Positions 41,169-49,802 of a stretch of 64,000 bases of DNA are shown here, in pieces (position 1 is the stretch's first letter; the number at the start of each line of letters is the position of its first letter). The position numbers and the translations under genes were made by a program. The DNA is from Mycolicibacterium flavescens. Lineage in GTDB: Bacteria > Actinomycetota > Actinomycetes > Mycobacteriales > Mycobacteriaceae. The stretch spans positions 1 to 64,000 of the forward strand of contig NZ_MIHA01000019.1 in the NCBI RefSeq assembly GCF_001722335.1, given 5' to 3'. Below the pieces are notes generated by a model. It searched no databases, was not told the DNA's origin, and was given only the letters and a program-made list of their open reading frames with translations.

Positions 41169-41705
41169 GTGTCCGCACGACCCGCCGTCGCCGCTACCGT
41201 CGCCTTCGCTGCCGTAGCGACGTTCGTATTCGGCACGCTGCTGAGCGAAACGCTGCTGCTGTACCCGAACATCTTCGCCGACGTGCCCGACTCGTTGGCC
41301 CTGACGATGGAGTTCATGGCCGTCATCGCGCCGGGGGATGTCTTGCCGCCACTGGGCGCGGCGTCGCTGCTGACCGGTGTTGCCGCCGTCGCGCTCACGG
41401 TTCGCCGGGCGGCCGTCCGGTGGTGGGAGATCGCGGCCGTGGCGTCGTTGCTCTTCGGCCAGTTCATTTTCTCGGCGGCCTTCTTCTGGCCCCGCAACCA
41501 GATCATGTTCGTCGAGGGTGCTGCCGTGCACGACCCGGCGTATCTGCAGCAGGTCGCCGCCGAATTCCAAACAGGACATTGGGTTCGCGTCGGGGCCGGC
41601 GCCGTGGCGGCGACACTGGCTTTCGTGGCGATGTTGCGGATGCACCGGGAGGCGATCGCGGCTTCGCGCGAGCTGGGGCAGAATCGCCCCGACACGCCGA
41701 CCTGA
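41169..41705 (+). CDS. DUF1772 (anthrone oxygenase-like) membrane protein
   Basis: GTG 41169 has AAGGAG seven bases upstream and is preferred over ATG 41103. The 178-residue product has four helices: about 4-28, 55-75, 85-110 and 140-160. FFWPRNQIMF and FQTGHWVRVGAGAVAATLAFV carry the conserved Asn/Arg and Trp positions of the DUF1772 family, some of which act on anthrones. Substrate unknown. It is divergent from the two-component system. Confidence 0.7.
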   Translation: MSARPAVAATVAFAAVATFVFGTLLSETLLLYPNIFADVPDSLALTMEFMAVIAPGDVLPPLGAASLLTGVAAVALTVRRAAVRWWEIAAVASLLFGQFIFSAAFFWPRNQIMFVEGAAVHDPAYLQQVAAEFQTGHWVRVGAGAVAATLAFVAMLRMHREAIAASRELGQNRPDTPT

Positions 41706-41746
41706 GTGCGATCGTGTGTCTGCTCGCGGTGGGAGAGTGGACAGCT

Positions 41747-41956
41747 ATGACGCACAGGTTCGTCACCGCGTACCGGGAGGGCCGCAAGGCGTTCCCGCAC
41801 ACGCTGGCCAACCCGTATGCGGGACTGGGGGACCGGGTGGCCGCACGGATGTGGCGACTGGGCTGGCAACGGGCCGCCGAGGAGCTCCACCGCATTCCCA
41901 GCGAACAGGAGCGGCTCAAACGGTTCGCCGCCGAGATCGATGCCCTCCTGGACTGA
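41747..41956 (+). CDS. 69-residue protein of unknown function
   Basis: A small, basic protein (MTHRFVTAYREGRKAFPHTLANPYAG, then MWRLGWQRAAEELHRIPSEQERLKRFAAEIDALLD) with two predicted helices. The final 17 bases overlap the kinase gene start, implying translational coupling. No family recognised; the NPYAG and WRLGW segments suggest a helical adaptor-like protein. Confidence 0.55.
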   Translation: MTHRFVTAYREGRKAFPHTLANPYAGLGDRVAARMWRLGWQRAAEELHRIPSEQERLKRFAAEIDALLD

Positions 41957-42536
41957 CCGCCTCGACGCGCTGCTGCGCACCGACCGACGGGTGATCCTCG
42001 GCATCACCGGCCCGCCGGGTGCCGGCAAGACGACGCTCGCCAAGCAAATCGCCGCCGTCGACGGCGCGGTGCACGTCCCGATGGACGGTTTCCATCTGGC
42101 CGACGTCGCACTGCAGCGGCTCGGCCGCCTCGACCGCAAAGGCGCCATCGACACCTTCGACGGCTACGGCTATGTCGCTGTGCTGCAACGCATTCGAGAA
42201 CGCGCAGAAACCGTCTACGCGCCGGCGTTCGACCGCGACATCGAACAACCGATCGCCGGCGCCATCGCCGTCGCGCCCGACGCCCGGCTCGTCGTCACCG
42301 AGGGCAACTACCTGCTCGACGACGACGCCCCCTGGCCTCGGGTGCGGGCGGAACTCGACGCGGTGTGGTTCGTCGACGTCGAGCCCGCCGAACGCCGTCG
42401 CCGCCTGATCGCCCGCCACATCGAGTTCGGCAAGTCGCCCGACCAGGCCGAGGCGTGGGTGCGCGCCGTCGACGAACCCAACGCCGAACGCATCGAATCC
42501 GTCCGCTACAAAGCCGATTTCGTGCTCACCGTCTAG
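41940..42536 (+). CDS. nucleoside/nucleotide kinase family protein (uridine kinase-like)
   Basis: A 198-residue P-loop kinase. GITGPPGAGKTTLAKQI (21-37) binds ATP, HVPMDGFHLADVALQRLGRLDRKGAIDTFDG carries the phosphoribulokinase/pantothenate/uridine kinase substrate motif, and VVTEGNYLL is Walker B-like. The lid has DVEPAERRRRLIARH. The product is close to YfrA/FrcK-type sugar or nucleoside kinases; the exact substrate is open. It is coupled to the 69-residue gene and convergent with fadD8. Confidence 0.83.
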   Translation: MPSWTDRLDALLRTDRRVILGITGPPGAGKTTLAKQIAAVDGAVHVPMDGFHLADVALQRLGRLDRKGAIDTFDGYGYVAVLQRIRERAETVYAPAFDRDIEQPIAGAIAVAPDARLVVTEGNYLLDDDAPWPRVRAELDAVWFVDVEPAERRRRLIARHIEFGKSPDQAEAWVRAVDEPNAERIESVRYKADFVLTV

Positions 42537-42551
42537 CGCGAGCAGGGAATC

Positions 42552-44150
42552 TCAGCCGACGGCGCGATCCGAACCCGCCCAGAACTGCGCGCGCACGGCC
42601 TTCTTGTCCGGCTTGCCCAGTGCGGTCACCGGCACCGAGTCGACGACGATCACCTGTTTGGGCGACTGCACCGAACCCTTGCGTTCCTTGACCGCCGCCT
42701 GGATCTCCGAGGTCATCTGCGCGACGGTCTCCTCGGAGCGGTCGGCGTCCGGCCGCAGCACGACCACCGCGGTCACTGCCTCGCCCCACTTCTCGTCCGG
42801 TGTCCCGATCACGCACACCTGGGCCACCGAAGGATGTTCGGCCACAACGTCTTCGACCTCGCGTGGGAACACGTTGAACCCGCCGGTGACGATCATGTCC
42901 TTGGTCCGGTCGACGATGTAGTAGAAGCCGTCGGAGTCCTCGCGGGCCAGGTCGCCGGTGTGCATCCAGCCGTCGCGGAACGTCTCGGCCGTCGCTTCGG
43001 GTTTGTTCCAGTAGCCGCCGGACACCAGCGGCCCGGACACGCAGATCTCACCGACTTCGCCCTGCGGCACCGGGTTGCCGTCGCCGTCGAGCAGCGCCAC
43101 CCGCGCGAACACCGTCGGCCGCCCACACGAGGTCAGCCGCTTCTCGTCGTGATCACCCTTGGCCAGGTACGTGATCACCATCGGCGCCTCGGACTGCCCG
43201 TAGTACTGCGCGAAGATCGGGCCGAACCGCTCGATCGCCTCGCGCAGCCGCACCGGGTTCATCGCCGAGGCGCCGTAGTACACCGTCTCCAGCGACGACA
43301 GGTCGCGGGTGCGAGAATCCGGGTGGTCCATCAGCGCGTAGATCATCGACGGCACCAGCATCGTCGCGGTGATCTTCTGCTCCTCGATCACCCGCAGCAC
43401 CTCGGCCGGGTCGAACTTGGTCAGTACGAACAGCTCGCCGCCTTTGATGATCGTCGGCACGAAGAACGCCGCACCGGCATGCGACAGCGGTGTGCACATC
43501 AGGAACCGGGGCCGCTCCGGCCATTCCCACTCGGCCAGCTGGATCGTCGTCATCGTGGTGATCGAGGCCACCGTGCCGATCACGCCCTTGGGCTTACCGG
43601 TCGTGCCGCCGGTGTAGGCCATGCCGCCGATGTGGTCGGGCGGCAGGTCCGCCGCCACCAAGGGCTGCGGCGAGTACTTGGCGGCCTCGGCGGTCAGGTC
43701 GACGCCGACACCCTCCAACTCGGCGGGCACCGGGCCGATCGTCAGCACCTGCTTGAGCCCGGGCACCTTCTCCAGCAGCCCCTGCGCGCGCTCGACGAAC
43801 ATCGGGTTGGGGTCGATGATCAGCGACGTGACGCCGGCGTCGTTGAGCACGTAGGCGTGATCGTCCAGCGAACCTAGAGGGTGTAGTGCGGTGCGGCGGT
43901 AGCCCTGGGTCTGGCCGGCGCCGATGATCATCAGTACCTCGGGCCGGTTCAGCGACAGCAGCCCGGTCGCCGTGCCCGAGCCGGCGCCGAGCGCCTCGAA
44001 CGCCTGAACGTACTGGCTGATGCGGTCGGCGAGTTCACCACCGGTGAGCGTGGTGTCGCCGAGGAACAACACCGGCTTGTCCTTGTTGCGCTTGAGCGCT
44101 CCCACCGTGAGGTGGCCGGAGTGGACGGGATGGCGCAGCAGATCACTCAT
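42552..44150 (-). CDS. fadD8: long-chain acyl-CoA synthetase FadD8
   Basis: A 532-residue adenylate-forming enzyme that matches the sequence of M. tuberculosis FadD8 as I recall it, from its first residues (MSDLLRHPVHSGHLTVGALK) on. AYTGGTTGKPKGVIG is the P-loop, YYGQSEAPMVITYL the A5 region, GWMHTGDLAREDSDGFYYIVDR the A7 block, and ALGKPDKKAVRAQFW carries the catalytic lysine. ATG 44150 is chosen; ATG 44156 would add two residues. A KstR-type operator ends the 5' side 12-25 bases away, pointing to control by a sterol-linked repressor. Confidence 0.93.
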   Translation of the reverse strand: MSDLLRHPVHSGHLTVGALKRNKDKPVLFLGDTTLTGGELADRISQYVQAFEALGAGSGTATGLLSLNRPEVLMIIGAGQTQGYRRTALHPLGSLDDHAYVLNDAGVTSLIIDPNPMFVERAQGLLEKVPGLKQVLTIGPVPAELEGVGVDLTAEAAKYSPQPLVAADLPPDHIGGMAYTGGTTGKPKGVIGTVASITTMTTIQLAEWEWPERPRFLMCTPLSHAGAAFFVPTIIKGGELFVLTKFDPAEVLRVIEEQKITATMLVPSMIYALMDHPDSRTRDLSSLETVYYGASAMNPVRLREAIERFGPIFAQYYGQSEAPMVITYLAKGDHDEKRLTSCGRPTVFARVALLDGDGNPVPQGEVGEICVSGPLVSGGYWNKPEATAETFRDGWMHTGDLAREDSDGFYYIVDRTKDMIVTGGFNVFPREVEDVVAEHPSVAQVCVIGTPDEKWGEAVTAVVVLRPDADRSEETVAQMTSEIQAAVKERKGSVQSPKQVIVVDSVPVTALGKPDKKAVRAQFWAGSDRAVG

Positions 44151-44161
44151 GGCCATCAGAT

Positions 44162-44175
44162 TAGAACGTGTTCCA
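44162..44175. promoter_or_regulatory. KstR-type operator upstream of fadD8
   Basis: TAGAACGTGTTCCA matches the KstR consensus TnnAACnnGTTnnA at every fixed position on both strands. It lies 12 bases before the fadD8 ATG and about 262 bases before yrbEA on the opposite strand. KstR is a TetR repressor of cholesterol catabolism and uptake genes in mycobacteria. The rest of the 44151-44437 gap is AT-richer near 44265-44290 and 44390-44420, where the mce promoter is expected. Confidence 0.7.
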
Positions 44176-44437
44176 GTTCCAGTCAGCAGGTCCCCGGAAA
44201 CGCCCAGCGCCGCGCGGGTGACCTCTCGCGGAGACGAGACTTCCGCGATTCTGCTGACTCCGCATAAGTTAATGTGCATACTCACTGAACTGAGGGGGCC
44301 GCGGGATCCGAAGGTGGGGCGTCGAGGCGGCCGTAAATGATATTTCGGCAAATTCCAGCGACTATGCTGCATCGACCCGGTGGCATGCGGAATAAAACGG
44401 AGCACGGACTGAGGCATTAAGTGAATGTTGGTTCGAG

Positions 44438-45277
44438 ATGACGACACGGGGTGACGGTGTCGAGGTCATCGGCGACTGGGCCGGTGGCTACGTCAAGCGC
44501 CACCCGATGGCCTCGCTGGCGACGGTCGGGGACCAGTTCGTGCTCGGCGTACGCACCCTTCAGCACCTGTTCCTGGACCTGGTCACCGGACGGTTCCAGT
44601 GGTGGGAATTCGTCCGGCAGTCCGCGTTCATGGCCGGAACGGCGGTGCTGCCGACGGTCCTGGTCGCGCTGCCCATCGGCGTCACCCTGTCGATCCAGTT
44701 CGCACTGCTGGCCGGTCAGGTCGGCGCCACCTCTCTGGCGGGCGCGGCCAGCGGCCTGGCGGTGATCCGGCAGGCCGCCTCGCTGACCGCGGCGATCCTG
44801 ATGGCCGCCGCCGTCGGTTCGGCCATCACCGCCGACCTCGGTTCGCGCAAGATGCGCGAGGAAACCGACGCGATGGAAGTGATGGGCGTGTCGGTGATCC
44901 GGCGCCTGGTGGTGCCGCGGTTCGCCGCCGCCATCATGATCGGCGTCGCACTCACCGGGGTGGTGTGCTTTGTCGGCTTCCTGGCCAGCTACCTGTTCAA
45001 CGTGTACTTCCAGAACGGCGCCCCGGGCAGCTTCGTCGCCACGTTCGCGTCGTTCACCACGACGGGCGACATGATCGTCGCGCTGGTGAAGGCGGTGGTG
45101 TTCGGCGCGATCGTCGCCGTGGTGTCCTGCCAGAAGGGCCTGTCCACCAAGGGCGGTCCGACCGGGGTGGCGAACTCGGTGAACGCCGCTGTGGTGGAGT
45201 CGATCCTGATCCTGATGGTCGTCAACGTCGCGATCAGCCAGCTCTACATCATGCTGTTCCCCCGGGTCGGCCTCTGA
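44438..45277 (+). CDS. yrbEA: MCE-associated permease YrbEA
   Basis: A 279-residue MlaE-type permease with about five to six helices. The conserved MlaE loop GSAITADLGSRKMREETDAMEVMGVSVIRRLVVPR (about 126-160) is the site that contacts the MCE ATPase (Mkl/MceG), and QKGLSTKGGPTGVANSVNAAVV lies near the C-terminus. With YrbEB it forms the membrane core of an ABC-like lipid importer. ATG 44438 starts the operon; no ATPase gene is in the window, as usual, since mycobacteria encode a shared one elsewhere. Confidence 0.93.
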   Translation: MTTRGDGVEVIGDWAGGYVKRHPMASLATVGDQFVLGVRTLQHLFLDLVTGRFQWWEFVRQSAFMAGTAVLPTVLVALPIGVTLSIQFALLAGQVGATSLAGAASGLAVIRQAASLTAAILMAAAVGSAITADLGSRKMREETDAMEVMGVSVIRRLVVPRFAAAIMIGVALTGVVCFVGFLASYLFNVYFQNGAPGSFVATFASFTTTGDMIVALVKAVVFGAIVAVVSCQKGLSTKGGPTGVANSVNAAVVESILILMVVNVAISQLYIMLFPRVGL

Positions 45278-45278
45278 G

Positions 45279-46133
45279 ATGGCGGCGACGTTCGTACCGC
45301 CGGTCCTGACGCCTTTCGTGCGTCTGTACCGCAAGACCACCCCGCCGATCGGCCGGCTCGGCCACATGCTGATGTTCTTCGTCCGCGCGATCGCGGCGAT
45401 CCCGTTGGCGCTGCGCCACTATCGCACCGAGTTCGTCCGGCTGCTGTCCGACATCGTTTGGGGCAACGGGTCTTTGGTGGTGGGCGGCGGAACCGCAGGC
45501 GTGGCGATCGTTCTCGGTGTCACGGTCGGCGCGCTGGTCGGCATCGAGGGCTACAACTTTCTCGACCTGCTGGGCCTGGGGCCGGCGACCGGGATCATCT
45601 CCTCGCTGGTGAACACCCGCGAACTCGCGCCGATCGCACTGTCGTTGGCGTTCGCCACGCAGGCCGGCTGCCGGTTCACCGCGCAGCTGGGCTCCATGCG
45701 GATCGCCGAGGAGATCGACGCCCTGGAGTCGCTGGCGATCCGGCCCATCCCGTACCTGGTCACCACCCGGCTGGTGGCGTCCGTCGTCGCGGTCATCCCG
45801 CTGTACGTGGTGTGCCTGGCGGTCAGCTATCTGACGACGCAGCTCGTGGTCATGGCCATCAGTGGCGGCGCGACGGGCTCCTACCTGCACTACTTCACGC
45901 TCATGCTGTCGGGTCAGGACATCCTGTACTCGCTGATCAAAGCGATCATCTTCGTGTGGATCGCGACGACGATCCAGTGCTACTACGGCTTCTACGCCAC
46001 CGGCGGTCCCGAGGGTGTCGGGGTCGCCGCCGGCCATGCCATGCGCGCCAGCATCACCGTCGTGATCATCGTCAACATGCTGCTCACCATGGCGCTGTGG
46101 AGCGTCGACGCCGGCGCGAGGTTCGGGGGCTGA
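45279..46133 (+). CDS. yrbEB: MCE-associated permease YrbEB
   Basis: A 284-residue MlaE-type permease, paralogue of the preceding gene. The coupling loop is FATQAGCRFTAQLGSMRIAEEIDALESLAIRPIPYLVTTR (about 126-166); GFYATGGPEGVGVAAGHAMRASITVVI is the second conserved block. It starts two bases after yrbEA and ends at the mceA GTG. It partners YrbEA as a heterodimeric permease in the inner membrane. Confidence 0.93.
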   Translation: MAATFVPPVLTPFVRLYRKTTPPIGRLGHMLMFFVRAIAAIPLALRHYRTEFVRLLSDIVWGNGSLVVGGGTAGVAIVLGVTVGALVGIEGYNFLDLLGLGPATGIISSLVNTRELAPIALSLAFATQAGCRFTAQLGSMRIAEEIDALESLAIRPIPYLVTTRLVASVVAVIPLYVVCLAVSYLTTQLVVMAISGGATGSYLHYFTLMLSGQDILYSLIKAIIFVWIATTIQCYYGFYATGGPEGVGVAAGHAMRASITVVIIVNMLLTMALWSVDAGARFGG

Positions 46134-47729
46134 GTGGCGAATTCCTTTGACCTGGACGGGCGCGGGCCCACCGACCGTCAGCTGGTGACCACGGGAGTCG
46201 TGGTTCTCGTTGTGCTGGCGGTGATTTCGGGGGCGCTGCTGGTCAAGTCGACAGGACGGCTCGATCCGTTCGTGCGCGTGGTGGCCGACCTCGCCAACGT
46301 CGGTGACGGGTTGCCGCAGCGCTCCGACGTCAAGTACCACGGCGTACTGGTCGGCGCGGTCGAGGATGTCACCCCGGCCGCGCACGGCGAGCCGAACTAC
46401 GTCCACATCAACCTCGATCCCACCTACGCCCGGGCGATCCCGGCCAACGTCACCGCGCGGGTGGTGCCCAGCAACGTGTTCGCGGTGTCGTCGGTGCAGC
46501 TCGTCGATCCCGGCGATCCCGGCCCGCCGATCCGCGCGGGCGCGCACATCCCCGAGGACACCGAGCTGCCGACGGTGCTGTTCCAGACCACGATCAGCAA
46601 GCTGCGCGACATCCTGGCCGCCACCGGCCGCGGCCGCGAGGACAAGACGGTCGGCATCCTGGCCGCGGTGAACGCGGCCACCGAGGACCGGCGCACCGAG
46701 CTGCTGGCCAGCGGCGCGCAGTTGAACCGTCTCATCGACGAGGTCGACGCGATCGTCGCCACCGATCCGGGACCGACCACCGTGTCGGCACTCATCGACG
46801 CGACCCGCGGATTGCGCTCCACCGCACCGGAGTTGATCGACGCACTGCACCAGGCGGTCGAGCCGATGCAGACGCTGGTCCAGCAGCGGGCCCAACTCGA
46901 CGCGCTCATGAGCAGCGGCCTGCACACCAGCGGCACCGTGGAGACCGCGCTGAACAACCACACCGACCGGATGGTCACCATCACCTCCGAGCTGACCCCG
47001 GTGATGGGCAACCTCGCCGACACGTCGCACCACTGGCTGCCGGCGTTCGTCAAACTCAACGGCCTGTCCGACAAGTTCTTCACCGAGGTGTGGCGTCCCG
47101 AACGCGACATCGGCAACATGCGGATGAACCTGTCGCTCACGCCGACCTACACCTACACCCGCGCGGACTGCCCGAAGTACGGCGAGCTCCTGGCGCCGAG
47201 CTGCTACACCGCACCGCTCGTGGTGACCCGGCCCGAACTGCCCGACGTGCTGCTGCCCCAGAACTACCAGCCGCCCAAGGATCTCGCCCCGCCGCCGGGC
47301 ACGGTGCTGGGGGAGAACGGCAACCTCGTCGCGGTCGGCCCGCCGCTGGTCAACCCGAACCCGAGCCTGGCCGACCCGAATCCGCCGCTGCCGCCGTGGA
47401 TGTCACCCGCGCCGCCGGTGCCGCTGACGGCCAACGACGCGTTGATCCCGGTCGGCCCGCCGCCGGTCAACCAGTCGCCGTTGGCGCCGGTGGCGCCCAA
47501 ACCGGGCGATCCGCCACCCGCACCACCCGCTGCGCCCGCGCCGCCCGGCCCGCTGCCCGCCGAGGCCGCGCCCGCGTCGTTCGGCGGCAACGTCGGTCCG
47601 GTCGGCAGCCCGGCCGAGCGCGCGACGCTCAGCGCCATCACCGGCCAACCCGTCAGCACGGCAACGCAACTGCTACTCGGCCCGGTGGCCCGCGGCACCA
47701 CGGTCGCGCCGGGAGAGGAGCCCCGATGA
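46134..47729 (+). CDS. mceA: MceA-type lipid-binding protein
   Basis: A 531-residue protein with an N-terminal helix (about 19-40, LVTTGVVVLVVLAVISGALLV), an MCE beta-barrel domain (residues 45-130, DLANVGDGLPQRSDVKYHGVLVGAVEDV), a long helical region (about 150-320) and a proline-rich C-terminal 150 residues (repeats of PPLVNPNP, PPPVNQSP). The Pro-rich tail may span toward the cell wall. It binds lipid as part of the six-protein Mce tunnel. GTG start; overlaps mceB by ATGA. Confidence 0.93.
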   Translation: MANSFDLDGRGPTDRQLVTTGVVVLVVLAVISGALLVKSTGRLDPFVRVVADLANVGDGLPQRSDVKYHGVLVGAVEDVTPAAHGEPNYVHINLDPTYARAIPANVTARVVPSNVFAVSSVQLVDPGDPGPPIRAGAHIPEDTELPTVLFQTTISKLRDILAATGRGREDKTVGILAAVNAATEDRRTELLASGAQLNRLIDEVDAIVATDPGPTTVSALIDATRGLRSTAPELIDALHQAVEPMQTLVQQRAQLDALMSSGLHTSGTVETALNNHTDRMVTITSELTPVMGNLADTSHHWLPAFVKLNGLSDKFFTEVWRPERDIGNMRMNLSLTPTYTYTRADCPKYGELLAPSCYTAPLVVTRPELPDVLLPQNYQPPKDLAPPPGTVLGENGNLVAVGPPLVNPNPSLADPNPPLPPWMSPAPPVPLTANDALIPVGPPPVNQSPLAPVAPKPGDPPPAPPAAPAPPGPLPAEAAPASFGGNVGPVGSPAERATLSAITGQPVSTATQLLLGPVARGTTVAPGEEPR

Positions 47730-48781
47730 AGGCACGCGGCGCGCTGATCGGGTTGTCGCTGTTCATGGTGGTGGCGATGACGCTGACCTGGCTGGTGTAC
47801 GTCACGCTGCGGCGCGACGTCGCCGGGTCCACGGTGCCGTACGCGGCGGTGTTCACCGACGTGTTCGGGTTACGCGAAGGCGACGACGTGCGGATGGCCG
47901 GCGTGCGGGTGGGCCGCGTGGAAAACATTGAGCTGCAGGGCAAACACGCGAAGGTCTCGTTCGTCGTGCAGAGCGAGCAGCGGCTGCTCGGTACCACCGT
48001 CGCCTCGGTGACCTACCAGAACATCGTCGGGCAGCGCTACCTCGGGTTGTCGCTGGGTTCCCTCGGTGATCCCGACCCGCTGCCGGCCGGCAGCACGATC
48101 CCGGTCGAGCAGACCGATCCGTCGTTCGACGTCGGCACGCTGCTCAACGGCTACGAGCCGCTGTTCAGCGTGCTCGACCCGCGGCACGCCGACAACCTCA
48201 CCAAGGGCGTGATCCAGTCGCTGCAGGGCGACGAGGGGTCGATCACCGCGCTGGTCGACCAGAGCGCCGAGATAACCGACGCGTTCGCCGGACAGGACGA
48301 GGAACTCGGCGGCGTGATCACCGATCTCAACCTCGTGGTGGCCAACCTCGCCCGGCACAACGACGACCTCGACCACATCGTCGGCGAGGTCCGCTCGGTG
48401 GTGTCGACGTTCGACGCGCGCCGGCCCCAGCTGATCGACTCGATGGGGTCGATGGCCAAGGTGGTGCGCCAGCTGTCGACGATCTCCGACGAGGTGTACC
48501 CGCCGCTGAACGAAATGGTGCAGCGCCAGCCGGGATTCGCCAAGCACATGCTCGGCATCGAGCCGCAGCTGGCGTTCGTTGGCGCCAACCTGCCGCTGAT
48601 GCTCAAGGGTTTCGCGCGGATCACCGGCGAGGGCACCTACGCCAACGCGTACGCCTGCAACCTCGACGCCACCGCGTTCTTCCCCGGCCTCAACGACGTG
48701 ACGCCGATCATCGTCGACGCCGCCACCCCCGGCAACAAGGCCCGCTACACCCCCAAGTGCAGGAACATGGCCAATGGCTGA
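47726..48781 (+). CDS. mceB: MceB-type protein
   Basis: A 351-residue protein from ATG 47726. The N-terminal anchor (about 6-27) is followed by the MCE domain (YAAVFTDVFGLREGDDVRMAGVRVGRVENIEL...VTYQNIVGQRYLGLSLG), then coiled-coil-like helices and a C-terminal lobe with C301 (AYACNLDATAFFPGL) near the end. It is one of six non-identical MCE subunits expected to form a hexameric channel. Eight bases overlap with mceC. Confidence 0.93.
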   Translation: MKARGALIGLSLFMVVAMTLTWLVYVTLRRDVAGSTVPYAAVFTDVFGLREGDDVRMAGVRVGRVENIELQGKHAKVSFVVQSEQRLLGTTVASVTYQNIVGQRYLGLSLGSLGDPDPLPAGSTIPVEQTDPSFDVGTLLNGYEPLFSVLDPRHADNLTKGVIQSLQGDEGSITALVDQSAEITDAFAGQDEELGGVITDLNLVVANLARHNDDLDHIVGEVRSVVSTFDARRPQLIDSMGSMAKVVRQLSTISDEVYPPLNEMVQRQPGFAKHMLGIEPQLAFVGANLPLMLKGFARITGEGTYANAYACNLDATAFFPGLNDVTPIIVDAATPGNKARYTPKCRNMANG

Positions 48782-49802
48782 TCGAACGCCGAAGACCCTG
48801 GAGAGCTACAGCAAGACGTGGCTGGGCGTCATCGCCGTCGCGGTCGTCGCCGTGCTCGTCGCAGCGCTGCTGGCGGTCAAGGTCGCCGACATCGGGTACC
48901 ACCACTACACCGCCCGTTTCCTGCAGGCGGCCGCGCTTCAGCCGGGCAACCCGATCACCGTGGCCGGCATCCCGGTCGGCGAGGTGTCGAGCATGGAGCT
49001 CAAAGGTGACCACGTCGAGGCCGGCCTGAAGGTCCGCGACGACGTCGTGCTCGGGGAGGACTCCCGCGCCTCCATCAAGATCACGACGATCCTGGGCTCG
49101 CGCTACCTCGCGCTGTTCCCCGACGGCCCGGGGTCGTTGCCGGACAACACCTTCGACCTCACCCACACCGAGGTCCCCTACGACCTGCAGGAAGCCCTGT
49201 CCGACGTCACCACCACCTACGAACAGGTCGACTCCGATCAGTTCGCCGAGACGCTGTCGATCCTGGGTAGGCAGCTCGAGACGCTGCCGCCGGTGATTCC
49301 GCAGGCGCTCGAGAACACCCACACCCTCTCGACGATCATCGCGCAGCGCCGCGACCAGCTCGGCGAACTGCTCGAGACCACCGAACTGGTCAGCTCCACG
49401 CTGCGCCGTCAGCAGTCCACGATCGGCAACCTGGTCAACCAGGGCAACTCGCTGCTCGGCGAGTTCGTCGCCAGGCGCGCCACCTTCCACGCGATGATGG
49501 ACGCGTTGACCAACCTGGTGCAGAAGTTGAGCGACATCGTCATCGACGACCGCCCCGAGCTCGAGGAGCTGCTCGCCAACCTGCGTGAGCTCTCCACGTT
49601 GCTGGGCCGCAACGACGGCATGGTGCGCAGCATCCTGCAGACCGGCCCGATCGCGCTGCGCGGCATCGCGAACATCACCGGCACCGGCAACGCCATCGAC
49701 TTCAACGCCTCCAGCGGCCTGCTCGTCGACTCGTGGATGTGCGCAATCAGCGGTCGCGCCAAGCAATTCGGCATGATCGAGTACTACCAGGACTGCAAAT
49801 GA
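48774..49802 (+). CDS. mceC: MceC-type protein
   Basis: A 342-residue protein. Anchor helix about 18-36 (VIAVAVVAVLVAALLAVKV); MCE domain with PGNPITVAGIPVGEVSSMELKGDHVEAGLKV and ITTILGSRYLALFPDG; helical domain with VDSDQFAETLSILGRQLETL. It lacks the proline-rich tail that MceC proteins of other mce operons often have, which is why it is shorter. Its C-terminus SWMCAISGRAKQFGMIEYYQDC has two cysteines. ATGA overlap with mceD. Confidence 0.92.
   Translation: MADRTPKTLESYSKTWLGVIAVAVVAVLVAALLAVKVADIGYHHYTARFLQAAALQPGNPITVAGIPVGEVSSMELKGDHVEAGLKVRDDVVLGEDSRASIKITTILGSRYLALFPDGPGSLPDNTFDLTHTEVPYDLQEALSDVTTTYEQVDSDQFAETLSILGRQLETLPPVIPQALENTHTLSTIIAQRRDQLGELLETTELVSSTLRRQQSTIGNLVNQGNSLLGEFVARRATFHAMMDALTNLVQKLSDIVIDDRPELEELLANLRELSTLLGRNDGMVRSILQTGPIALRGIANITGTGNAIDFNASSGLLVDSWMCAISGRAKQFGMIEYYQDCK

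Noticed and set aside
41087..42154. Minus-strand frame opposite the DUF1772, small and kinase genes
   Set aside because: The kinase P-loop and the DUF1772 helices lie on the plus strand with good start sites; the reverse translation has no motif.
45249..47033. 594-codon open frame on the minus strand
   Set aside because: It is antisense to yrbEB and mceA and has an Arg/His/Gln/Asp-rich shadow composition.
47230..47720. Proline-rich end of mceA as a possible separate gene or frameshift
   Set aside because: The frame is continuous with the MCE domain and Pro-rich tails are common in MceA proteins; the mceB start overlaps its stop as expected.
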